64,000 nt of DNA from Acanthamoeba sp. SK_2022b (lineage: Eukaryota; Discosea; Longamoebia; Acanthamoebidae). Positions 44,811-54,353 of the stretch are shown here, in pieces. The stretch is taken from NCBI GenBank assembly GCA_027943245.1, contig JANDJZ010000125.1, forward strand, positions 1-64,000, read 5' to 3'. Both the position numbers and the translations under genes were made by a program. The notes beneath the pieces were generated by a model. It made no database searches. It was not told the DNA's origin and saw only the letters and a list, made by a program, of their open reading frames with translations. How positions within the stretch are numbered: the stretch's first letter is position 1; each line of letters opens with the position of its first letter.

Positions 44811-46398
44811 ATGGCCCGTTCCAGCAGCAACCCGATGCTGGTGCTCGTGCTTGTGTTGGTCATGTCCCTCGTGTGCCCCAACATGGCCACAACTTCGCTT
44901 CCTCCCGCGACTCGGCCGGCCAACGGTAACTTCGTCATGGCCAACGCCAACCACCAACCTCAGCAACCGACCTACCGCCAGGTGGCCGTTGCGGCCTCCC
45001 TTCTGGTGGGCTTCTCGGGCTTTCTTCTGCTTCACGTGGTGTACCCCTGGCATGCACACTCTGCAGACCCTGCACCCGCGGTAGCACAGAGTCCCGACGA
45101 CGAGTGCCTCGGTTGCAGCAGCAGCAGCAGTCGGGTGGAGAAAAGCACCAGCTCCACTCTCAAGCCCGAGCCAACAACAACTACAACTCTTCCGGACAAG
45201 GTTGGCGCCAAGTCCAACAACCGTTCCGCCGTGGTCGAGAGTCGTCCAAAAGGCATCACGCCTGAGGTGGCCAATAACTCTTCGAAGAAAGTCACGCCCA
45301 GGCCCCAGGCAAACATCACGACGACGTCGTCGTCGTTGCGTGTTGCCAATTCGTCAACGACCTCTTCGAGACAGAAGACCGCCGCGTCAGCTCCTTCCTC
45401 GAGCCCTGTGCAAGCAAAGGGGCTTCCCTTGACGACAGCAGCATCGAGCCTCCCTCCGTTGAGCTCAAGCGCTCCAGTCTCCTCCGCCAACGATACGACC
45501 TCATCTTCATCTCCATCTCCATCTCCATCTTCATCTTCAACTTCATCTTCATCTTCATCTTCATCTTCATCTACTACTCCCACTTTCGTCAATTCGACCT
45601 CAACCGCAACAACGTTAAAGCCTTCCTCGCTCCCCAGCCTTGCTTCGACCTCGAGTTCGACCTATTCGGCCGAGTCTTCAGCAACGCCCGAACCGTCGAG
45701 GCTTTCGACCTCGTCAGAGCCGCCTTCCTCGCTCCCCAGCCTCACCTCGACCCTGAGTTCGGCCCATTGGGCCGAGTCGTCTTCAGCCGAGCAGAGCGAT
45801 GTGGACCTGCTCAGTCAGGTGGCCATGTGCCTGGTCGACACCGCGCTCCAGGTGGTGCTCCTGATCGTGGACGTGGTGGTGAACGTGGTCCTGCGTGTCG
45901 TGGTCATCTTGGTGGTATCGGTTCTGCTGCTGCTGCTGGTCATCGTGTTGGTGCCCACCTCGTTCGTGCACACGGTGTGCCTTTTCATTCTGTGGCGCAT
46001 GGGCGTCAGAAACACCATCATCTATACCATGAGGAGGTTCGAGAGGGCCAGGAGAGCCAGAGAAGCAGAGGCCGAGAGAGAACGGCAACGCCAACGAGAG
46101 GCCCAAGACGCGGCCGAGAGCAAGCGCCGGTGGCAGGAGATCATGCGCGAAGCCAACCGCGAGGTACGCCGCCCTAAGTCACACAACAGCAGCAATGAAG
46201 CTTGCTCTCTTCATCATCTCCTGACCGATCATCCCCCCCCTCTCTTTCCCTTCCAATCCCCCGCAGGCGGACAAGCGGGCTGAGGCGGAGCGTCGGGCGC
46301 AGCAAGAGAGAGAGGAGGCCGAGAGGGAGGAGGGAGGACAAAGAGCAGCAGCAGCAACAGCAGCAGCAGCAGGAGGAGGAGAAAAGGAGGGGGAATGA
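44811..46398 (+). CDS. Ser/Thr-rich multi-spanning membrane protein, unknown function
   Basis: Two exons, 44811-46163 and 46267-46398, joined in phase 0. MARSSSNPMLVLVLVLVMSL is a signal peptide or anchor. A second hydrophobic segment VAVAASLLVGFSGFLLLHVV follows. About 250 residues of Ser/Thr/Pro-rich low complexity come next, partly coded by TCATCT repeats (about 45500-45575) and likely O-glycosylated. A very hydrophobic block (LQVVLLIVDVVVNVVLRVVV, then ILVVSVLLLLLVIVLVPTSF) can span the membrane twice. The C-terminus is a charged Arg/Glu single-helix or coiled coil (RRFERARRAREAEAERERQR) ending in a Gln/Ala/Gly/Glu tail. I recognise no family. A surface stalk protein with cytoplasmic helix is the simplest reading. 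Confidence 0.65.
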
Positions 46399-46540
46399 GT
46401 GCGACCTAAAGGCTTGCCAGCACGACAAGCGGCTACCTGCTTCCGCTGTGGGAGGCAGGACCGCGGGCGGTTCCCCTTGTATGCGGGCCGCCCCGATCGA
46501 CGCTTGACCACCTATCGGTGGTCAGGATCGAGCTGGGCTT

Positions 46541-47724
46541 CTAGGGCAACACCTTTCCTCTTCTTCTTCTTCTTCTTCTTCTCTTCTGCTTGCCGCTGCT
46601 GCGCTTTGTCCTCCTCTCTCTCCCCTTTCCCCCCCCCCCTCTTCTGTCCCCCCTCCTCCCTGGTTCTTGTTCTGCAACACAATACAGTCGTCGTTTCTTC
46701 TTCTTCTTCATTGCCATCATGTGGGAAGAGTGGAGGGGAGTGAGGGAGAGGAGGGGGGCGAGGGTGGTAGGCACCACTGAAGTGTTTTCGATCTCGTGCT
46801 GTTGATAGAACCAGCGGCCCGAGAGCATGCACTCTCCCTCTTTGGTTTCCCACAGCTCGGCGATCTGCGCGATGTAGAACCGGTCCTCTGCCAGACCGTC
46901 CGGCCACGCGTGGCACGCAGACGCGCGCGACGATTGTGAGCCACGGCTTGCGGCACATCGGACACGCAGGGCGACGAGAGAAGAGGGCAGCAGTAGCAAC
47001 AGTAGTAGCAGTAGCAGTAGTAGCGGTGCTTACCCTCGTCCTTTTCATCCTTGGGGGGCGTTGAGGTAGACGCAGTCCCCGACCTCGTATTTACATCCCT
47101 CCAGCAGGACCGCGCGCGGTACAGCTTGCGCCCGCTGGCCTCGTCCATCTTCGAACGGCCCACCCATTCCACGGCTGCGTTTCATCGGCGATGGGGAACC
47201 CCTCGTTAGCTTCGCGCGTGGAGAGAGCTGGCGAATGGGGTGGAGAGAGAGAGAGGAGCACGATCGGGGAGGCGCGAAGCACCTTCGGTCTTCCTGCGCT
47301 TGGGAGGCCGCCCGAGCTTTCGCGGAGTCTGAGCGTTGGTCTCTGTAGAGAAGGAGGCCGGAGCCGACTTGCGCTTGCTCGAGCCCATCGCGATCTTCTT
47401 CTCGTCCGGCGCGTACTCCTCGCTTTCGTGTCGGTTGAGGCCCCGCGCAAAATACCGTGCAGGAGGAGAACGATGTGAATGCGCAGTAGAGAGTGAGAAA
47501 GAGAAAGAGAGCGCGCGCGAGAGAGAGAGAGAGAGAGCAAGCGTACACTTTGGTGTCTGACGGTTTGTGCTTGCACGCCTGTCTCATGCTTCCGTCTGTG
47601 GATGAGGTGAAATCTGATTGAAGAAGAAGCAAGCACCACTACCCGAAGAGAGGAGGGTGATGTAGTTGGAACAGTACTGGCAGGGCTCCTCTTCGTTGCT
47701 CAAATGAAGCGATCTAATGAGCAT
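46541..47724 (-). CDS. BAH-domain chromatin protein, coding frame disturbed by two compensating shifts
   Basis: Likely exons start at 47724 (MLIRSLHLSNEEEPCQYCSN, a CxxC zinc-binding start). Next come MRQACKHKPSDTK and a basic region KKIAMGSSKRKSAPASF with an AT-hook-like KLGRPPKRRK. The BAH domain follows: EWVGRSKMDEASGRKLYRAR, [YEVGDCVYLNAP in a different frame], EDRFYIAQIAELWETKEGEC, MLSGRWFYQQHEIENTS. The closest look-alike is the first BAH of DNMT1. The motif CKYEVGDCVYL is only in a shifted frame between about 47119 and 47053; the unshifted frame stays open but gives unrelated residues. The C-terminal part (46541-46778) is read through as a Lys/Arg-rich tail and is uncertain. It probably reads chromatin in the nucleus. 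Indels in C6/GC runs may be sequencing errors. Confidence 0.55.
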
Positions 47725-47837
47725 GGGAAAAACTGGTCTGGGTGTCTTTCTACCACCAGTCGTCAGCTCGCCGGATCTTAATGAGCCGTGAATTCCACAT
47801 GTTTTTCAGAGCAACAAACAATGTGCGATGTGCCAAC

Positions 47838-50636
47838 TTAGTAGGGACAGGGCACGGATTCCTCCTGGCTCGCGTTGTTGACGATGAAGCAGAGCGTGGA
47901 TCCACACGGCGCGCCCTCGCATTGGTAGGTCCAGATGCCTGGGGCCCACCCAGCCACCATCTCACGCCAGCCCTTCCCGTTTCCGCTGTCGATCCTCACC
48001 GACTGTGACCCTGCGCGTAGAGACGGACAGTGAGAATGTTGTCCCCAACCATTACCTCATATCGATGGCGAGGCTGCAGAGAGGTATACAGCGACATGAG
48101 CGAAGGAGGAGGGAGGTACCGGGGATGGAGATGCCGAGCCACCACTTGTTGGATCCCGAGAGGAACGTGAACTCGGTGCCGGCGCTCCCGCGCACGGCGA
48201 TCTGACCGCCGCTATGACTCGAGGACGACGACGAGGAAGACGAGGAAGCGGCGGACATCATCTGGATGGGTTCCGCCACGCTCACTTGTCCCGCCACGAT
48301 GGCCTTGGGCGCCGACCCTTCGTTGATTGGTGGGTCTGAATGAGTGCGAAGAAGAGGGAGAGTGGGCGAGTGGGAGCGAGAAGGGGCTCTACCGGTGCCG
48401 ATGGTCGTGGGGTCCCAGAAATTGCCAGAGAGGGTTAGCAGGCAGAGCATGTTGACGCAGTCCTCGTAGTAATTCTCCTTCTTGTGCTTGATCGACTCGT
48501 ACATCTGTTTGGAGAGGGAGGTCGGGTGAGGAGCGAGAGTCGCAGAGAGGAGGGGGTGAGTACACATACCTTGTTGAGCCAGGGCTGGGCCGAGGGCGCC
48601 ACCATGGCCGCCACCACGAACGGCGACGCGAAGAAGGTCGAGAAGTAGTCCCCGATGGGTCTACCGTCTGTGAAAGATCGGGAGCGAGTGATTGGGTTGG
48701 TTCGCTACATGACTGGCTCAGCCGAAGCGGCGGGCACACGTACCGAGATGGTAGCCGGCCTTGACGGCGCCCTGCGCGGCGATCCACCGCAGAATCTTTT
48801 CCGTCTGCTGCGCCGCAATTGCGTCTCCGTGCAGCAGCGCATGGACGCCTACCCACCGAAAACAGGAAGCGTGGTGAGAGGGAGGGAGAGAGAGAGAGAG
48901 AGGTGACTCTAAGGAGAGCGGAAACACAATCTTACCAAAGCGCCATGGGATGCGGCCGGCGTTGTAGAAGTAGGAGCCGTCGTTGTTGCCCTCCAGGAAA
49001 CCCGACTGGGCGGGCCTGTACGACCCGCACCCCCTGTCGTACTGCACGAAGTCGGGGAGCAGCCCAGTGCGGCTCGCGTGGTCCCTGTGAACACACAGGT
49101 CGGGAGTGAGAGTGAGAGTCAGAATAAGGATGATCGCTGTGAGACGTGGCATCGACCACAGAAGCTTGGGTGCATGCCTTTGCACTTGATGGGCGACGGC
49201 TTGCGTGGCGCTGATCACTGATTCCCAAAGAGTGCGCCTTTGCTCGTCGAACCGGGCAAAGGTGTGGAAGTGGCCGTACATGAAATCCGACGGCCCTGCA
49301 GAACGAGACCAGGAAGTGAGTAAGGCGACCTCGGCTACCACCCTGCAGGGGGTAGGGCGTACGTGTGCTCCATTGGTTGAATTTGTCCGTGTTGTTGGGC
49401 TGCACCCAATCACCCAGCAGCGGCAGCTTGCTATCGGGACCAATCATCGAAGAGGCCATGGCTTTGATCAACCGACCCCATCCCGTGACAGTCAGCCCTC
49501 ACATCAGGTTGCAGAAAGAGAAAGAGAAAGAGAGCGACGCCACCTTCAAGCTTGGCCAACGCCTCCGCCCTGTAGTCGATTGCCCCGTGACTGCCCCACT
49601 GCTTGTCCGCAAGAATGAGCCCTGGCATGTAGGCCGACAAGCCCAGTGAGTGCAGGCGCACGGGGAGGGAGTTGAGAGGCTTGCATCGCCCTGCGGACTT
49701 GACAGGGGGGGCTACCGTAGGTGATGTCGGCGTCGCCGTCAAAGGCGGAGTTGTCGCCGCCGCGCGAGCCGTCGGCGTTGACCTTCCATGCCATGTTCTT
49801 GGCGTTGATCGAGCTCGGGTAGTCCTTGCAGTAGAGGAACAGCCCGTCAAAGATCTCCTGCGCCTTGGCCTCGTGGCCGGCCATCATCGCCACAATAATC
49901 ATCCCAAAGCCCTGGCCTTCCGACACCGACGCATCGCCGTTGTTGTTCATGATCACGCGGTATCTCGTCTTGCCTGTAGACGCACTGTGGGAGTGAGATC
50001 ACACGAGCCCGCAATCGCGATTCGCCCAGCGGCAAGTGAACGGAGATAGATGAAGGGGAAATGAGGAATGAGAATAGGCCACCATTCGAGTTGCACTGGC
50101 CGGCCTGCCTCAGGTAGGCGCCCTTCCAGTGGTCGTAGAAGGCTCGCACGTCCCTCTCCAAGTGGTCCTGTGTTGATCGTCGTCGCGACAAGCGATGTTG
50201 AGGAGTTGGCCAAGGCGCGGTGAGGGGGGGTCGGGAGAGAACCTGGGAGACGTGGTTGGGCTTGGTCGTGCCAGGCGCGTACTGCACGTGCTGAGGAAAG
50301 GGAAAAGCCGCGCCGCCACCTGAACGAGAAGTGAGACCACGAAGAACAGAGCGAAGACGAAGGCCGGGTGAGGAGGGCACCGTGGTGAGACGAGTGGCGT
50401 GGCGGCAGGCTCGGGGCCGCGTGGCCGGGAGGGTGCTGGTGCTGGTGGTGATGGAACGGGTGGGGCATGTGAGGGAGGTGGACTCCGCCATGCTCGTGGG
50501 GGTGCTGGTGTGGAGGGGCAGCATGATGTTGATTGGATGGCTCATAGATGGCCAGGCGGGCCTGCAGGTCGTAAAGCTGCTTCTGGAGCGTCCCGATGAC
50601 CTGGTCCTTGTGTGCACATGTCTGACATCCTGCCAT
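47838..50636 (-). CDS. GH8-family glycoside hydrolase (endoglucanase/chitosanase type)
   Basis: An (alpha/alpha)6-barrel enzyme that cuts beta-1,4-glucan, chitosan or xylan. Many short exons. The N-terminus MAGCQTCAHKDQVIGTLQKQ has a short helix, then a His/Pro-rich linker (HPFHHHQHQHPPGH). The catalytic domain includes YDHWKGAYLRQAG, MNNNGDASVSEGQGFGMIIV (SEGQG with the general-acid Glu), NAFDGDADITYGLILADKQW-like core (Asp of FDGDADITY), FARFDEQR, DRGCGSYRPAQSGF and NNDGSYFYNAGRIPWRFG. A C-terminal beta-rich module (AVRGSAGTEFTFLSGSNKWW, EGAPCGSTLCFIVNN) follows a Ser run and may bind carbohydrate. There is no signal peptide. GH8 is mostly bacterial, so transfer from bacteria is likely but predates the gain of introns. 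Use in cell-wall digestion or encystment/excystment is inferred. Confidence 0.85.
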
Positions 50637-51212
50637 GATGACAACACCGCAACGATTGCAGCGTCACGCCTCCCGACTTTATCCTCTTCCTTAGGAGAAG
50701 GAGCACCTACCGGGGTGAGCGTACATGCTTGTTGGTGGCTGTTGTGTTGCTGCCTTGCTTTGGTTGTTCTTTCAACTTCGTCCACCACTGCACAACCCAT
50801 CGTTTTTCCGTATCATATCCCGAAAAATCGAAGTTATGACTTGCCAAACGGATAGCAAATATTTCGAATGTCAGGAAGTCGTAGTGGTAGTTTTCCCGGC
50901 GAGGAAATTCCTGGTTAAGATCTCGGCGGTAGCTCGGTTCAAGGCCACACGCGGCGGGGCAGCGACACGAACATGAAGAGTCAAGGGAAAGCACTGCAGC
51001 CCAAGCGTGCGCGTAGGCCAAGGTGGCGGGGCGCACCGATTCGTCTTCTCCTGGTTTTCCTTCACTTTGAAGCGCGATCCGCGCACTGACACGCGCTCTT
51101 GGGACTCCACATAAATGGCTGAACCCGTGAGCCATTTCATTTCACTTCCCCACCCACGATCGAACACTAGACCAGCCAAGACACTTGCCCACACGCACAC
51201 ACCGTTAAAGAC
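50637..51212. promoter_or_regulatory. Divergent intergenic region, GH8 / acidic protein
   Basis: 576 bp. An 8-bp-arm inverted repeat AAATGGCT...AGCCATTT (51113-51137, 9-nt loop) overlaps an ATAAAT sequence about 76 bp before the + strand ATG. A minus-strand ORF here (51135-50707) has no family features and is not annotated. Confidence 0.45.
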
Positions 51213-51659
51213 ATGTCGACTGAGAACACTGCCATCCCCCAGGAGTCGCTGCCCACCGAGCAGGTGAACCCCATGCCCAGCAAGGCCGACGAGAAGCTGG
51301 AGGAGCGGGTCATCGACAAGCCCATTGACGTCGCGGCCGACGAGTCCACGGCGGCGGCCGGCAAGAAGCGGGATCGCGAGGGCGAGGAGAAGGGCACTGG
51401 GCTCGACCTCCAGAAGCAGATCGGCGCGCAGGGCGAGGGCAACAAGGAGGAGGAGAAGAAGGACAACGACAGCGACAAGAACGTGGACCTCGAGAAGAAG
51501 GACGAGCTCATCGGCCAGGACAAGCTCGAGCAGCCCGTGTCCAAGAAGCCCAAGCTCGACGAGGAGGCCACGCCCGAGGCCGCCGACGCCAACGCCCTGA
51601 AGGCAGCCGAGGCCCCCGCCGACGAGGTCAGGCAGGAGCAGGTGGCCGCTAACGAGTAA
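51213..51659 (+). CDS. Acidic Lys/Glu-rich protein, paralogue tail of the Tudor-like neighbour
   Basis: A single-exon gene of 148 residues: MSTENTAIPQESLPTEQVNP, then Glu/Lys/Asp-rich low-complexity and a C-terminus ADEVRQEQVAANE. The basic KKRDREGEEK and PVSKKPKLDEEA motifs look like nuclear signals. The last about 40 residues (SKKPKLDEE...APADEVRQEQVAANE) match the next gene's end (SKKAKLDKEE...APVEERRQEQAAANE), so the two are tandem relatives. Unlike the neighbour it has no DUF2945/Tudor-like region. Being intronless in an intron-rich genome is notable. Intrinsically disordered nuclear or cytoplasmic function is unknown. Confidence 0.7.
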   Translation: MSTENTAIPQESLPTEQVNPMPSKADEKLEERVIDKPIDVAADESTAAAGKKRDREGEEKGTGLDLQKQIGAQGEGNKEEEKKDNDSDKNVDLEKKDELIGQDKLEQPVSKKPKLDEEATPEAADANALKAAEAPADEVRQEQVAANE

Positions 51660-52201
51660 AGGGCACCACCTCGCACATAGCTGACCAAGAGAGGGAGTAC
51701 GATGAAGAGCGAGGATGGCAACGATAATTGGATGATTGGATATTTCATGACATCACGCGTTGTTGTTTGTGTTTTTGGAGCTCGCCTGCAACCACACACT
51801 CCCAGTGTTGTGGGTGGGAGGAGAGCATATGACATCATCATAAATTCATTGTTCTACCTTATCCCACCACCATAAAATCCTCCCCAAGAACAACGGTTAA
51901 AAACGATAGAGATCGACACCAACGACAGAGATTTCGACCGACCATCTCAGCGCCGCTACTCGTGACCGGGCCTGGCGTCACTCATTGCTCGTTGTGGGTT
52001 GCCGAACACCCATAGAACAGAGAGGCGAGATGCCCAAGAAGAACCGAAGAACGGAGCACCACAGTTCGATCACGACGAACGTTTCGCGCGCCACCGTACG
52101 TACAGCCGCCACTGTGGTGGCGGCGTGAGGCCGGTCTGCAGACAGCCACACAACAAAACACAACCACACGCACACACCAAACAAACAGACAAGGCCAAGC
52201 G
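51660..52201. other. Intergenic between tandem acidic-tail genes
   Basis: 542 bp, AT-rich near 51710-51780 and again 51830-51910, with a perfect 8-bp hairpin GCCGCCAC-TGTG-GTGGCGGC at 52105-52124 in the presumed 5' leader of the downstream gene. No ORF is supported. Confidence 0.5.
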
Positions 52202-52666
52202 ATGTCGGACAAGGAGCTGCAGCCGGGTGAGAAGGTCGAGTGGAACAGCGCGTCGGGGCGAGTGGTGGGCACGGTGGAGGAGAAGCTGACGAAGCCCACG
52301 ACCATCAAGAGCCACAAGGTGGCCGCGTCGGAGGAGAACCCCGAGTACCTCGTGCACAGCGACAAGACCGGGGCGCGCGCCGCGCACAAGCCCGAGGCCC
52401 TCACCAGCCTCGATCGACCCGACGAGGACATTGAGTCCACGTCGTCGTCGAGCAAGAAACGCGAGCGGGAAGACACGAAAGGGGAGGAGAAGGAAGAGGA
52501 GAAGAAGGAAGAGGAAAAGAAGGACGAATCAGCAGAGAAAGATGGAGAAGAATCCAAAGAAGCGGCGCCAAGCAAGAAAGCCAAACTCGACAAGGAGGAG
52601 GCCGACAAGGCCGCGCAGGCGCCAGTCGAGGAGAGGAGGCAGGAACAGGCGGCAGCCAACGAGTAA
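52202..52666 (+). CDS. DUF2945 (hypervirulence-associated, Tudor-like) protein with acidic tail
   Basis: A single-exon gene of 154 residues. Residues about 8-68 (GEKVEWNSASGRVVGTVEEK, EYLVHSDKTGARAAHKPEAL) match the DUF2945 / 'hypervirulence-associated protein, TUDOR domain' family. This is a small SH3/Tudor-like barrel found in bacteria, fungi and protists with unknown molecular role; the name implies nothing about harm here. The tail is Lys/Glu-rich with a nuclear-signal-like KKREREDTK and KKAKLDKEE, ending EERRQEQAAANE like its upstream neighbour. AATAAA signals lie at 52672-52681, six nt after the stop. It is intronless, so origin by transfer or retroposition is possible. Confidence 0.8.
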   Translation: MSDKELQPGEKVEWNSASGRVVGTVEEKLTKPTTIKSHKVAASEENPEYLVHSDKTGARAAHKPEALTSLDRPDEDIESTSSSSKKREREDTKGEEKEEEKKEEEKKDESAEKDGEESKEAAPSKKAKLDKEEADKAAQAPVEERRQEQAAANE

Positions 52667-52827
52667 GAGAGAATAAATAAAGATCAGACCAACAATGCCT
52701 CACCCTCAACCAACACGAGGACTCTCGCTATGATCTTATCTACAATACTTGTGTGGTGGGAAGGTAGTGAGGATCGATACGTCATTGGTGATCCCTGGAA
52801 GAGTAGATGAAGAGGAAGTGTTATTAC

Positions 52828-54073
52828 CTAAGTCCGTCGCAGCTTGCTCGGGGGCGGTGAACTGTCGCTGCCACCCATCCACGTCCTGCGCGAAAGGCTT
52901 TCCTCCTCTTCGTCGTTGCCGCTTTGCTGACTCGTGGCGCTACTGTCCCCGAATGTGGCTCGGCTTTGGAGGGAAAATCGTTGGCCTGATGACAAAAGAG
53001 GCCCCGTGAGCAGGACTCTTGGTGACAGTTGGATACCAAACTGCGACAAAGCGAGCGGCATCTCACGCAGCGCACCCGAATAGGCATCGGATTGGGATAG
53101 CCGAGGAATGTTGTTCAGCCCAAGCAGCTCGGACAGGTTCCCTCGCTGCAAGGCGTCGGAACTGTAAGCACTCGCAGCGCGAAGCGAACGCGTAGAGAAG
53201 GAGGTAGTACCCGACTGTTGAGCGATTCAAGCTCGGGAGGCGATGCCCCGTCATGAGCCATCTTGGCATCGACGTTGAAGTCCAGCGCCAGCTGTGCAAC
53301 CCGTCGGAAGTGGTTGGCCTCGAGCATGGTAAGGTTGTCCAGCTTGGGAAAAGGTTTGAGTGTCAGAGCGCAGAGGAATTAGAGAAGGAGAGGCCTACCC
53401 TGAAAGCCAGAGTGTTGACGAGATCAGCACCCTCCACGCCCGCTCTCCTCTTCTCAGCACGAACGCTCCACAACAAGTCCACCAGACTCAAGACCTGCTG
53501 CGAAATGGGCCGGTCCGTGCTGACGAGTGTGCGCCCCAACACTCCGGTTACGGATGTGCCCATCACGAAGAGATACCAAGGGAGGCGGGGTGCTTACTTT
53601 TGACAGCTTCGCAGGAATAGCTGCGTCAGCTCCATGTAGTGCTGAGGCACAGGGCAGAACTCGTCGGGGTTGTTCTTCTCTGCGTCCAAGAGGGCTTGTA
53701 GCAACTCTGTATGTGGGTTGTGAGCATAGCAGCGTGCGAGGTGAAGAAAAGGGACGTGGAGAGTCCCGTACGTGGATTTCGCAGCCAGTTGGGGGTGACA
53801 GTGCGGCCCCAACCCTTCTCCTCCATCTGAAGGGCAAGCCACACGGGTACCTGCAAGGCCTTGCCACCGATGAAAGGTCCTAGATAACCCTGTAGAACCC
53901 AGGCTTGAGGATCCATGCAGATTGAGGAATCACTCAACTCTCAAAAGCGAGATTTGTACCGAAAGAGTAGGAATGGCAGGAGCATCAATAAGAGGGACAA
54001 ATTCCACAAGCTGCTCGGAGGAGAAAAACTCGACCTGAGCCGGCGAAAGGCCGGTAACCTTCGATTGATCCAT
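52828..54073 (-). CDS. PSF2: GINS complex subunit Psf2
   Basis: Part of the GINS tetramer, which with Cdc45 and MCM2-7 forms the replicative CMG helicase. The start MDQSKVTGLSPAQVEFFSSE has the family helix; exon 2 gives GYLGPFIGGKALQVPVWLAL then VTPNWLRNP. Exon 3 ends DEFCPVPQHYMELTQLFL, the strongest Psf2 motif. The last exons give NLTMLEANHFRRVAQLALDF near the typical C-terminus. The chain continues about 100 residues more (GNLSELLGLNNIPRLSQ... SPPPSKLRRT) as a Ser-rich, acidic-then-basic tail, whereas Psf2 is usually about 185-200 residues. The tail may be a genuine extension. The start is the first Met with an intact first helix. Confidence 0.88.
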
Positions 54074-54353
54074 TACCTGTTTGAATTCCTTTAATTGCCA
54101 CAACCTTGGTTTGTTGTGGTCTTCGCGCCAAAAGGCCCGTCGACAAAAAAGACGCCAAAAAGCTTTACAAGAGAAGCTTGATGTGAGGGGAGTATGTACA
54201 GCACCGATCTATTTGGGGACCGTACGCCAACGCCACCACAAATAAATAAGGACCACCCAGCCACGACGTCCCTCGCACGAGAGGCGAGGATGAGCTGGGA
54301 GAAGAACGAAGGGAGATAGAGAGACGGAGAGACGCGTGAAGAGATGAGAGAGT
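54074..54353. other. Gap between Psf2 5' end and the four-TM protein's 3' end
   Basis: 280 bp that must contain the Psf2 promoter and the 3' UTR of the upstream gene. No ORF with family features or notable repeat was seen. Confidence 0.4.

Noticed and set aside
47400..47470. Non-canonical AC acceptor giving KYFARGLNRH in the BAH gene
   Set aside because: A canonical AG acceptor a little downstream (CGAAAG|CGAGGAG) keeps the frame with a GT donor, so no unusual splice is needed.
50707..51135. Minus-strand ORF of 142 codons in the GH8/acidic gene gap
   Set aside because: No domain, atypical composition, and it covers the divergent promoter.
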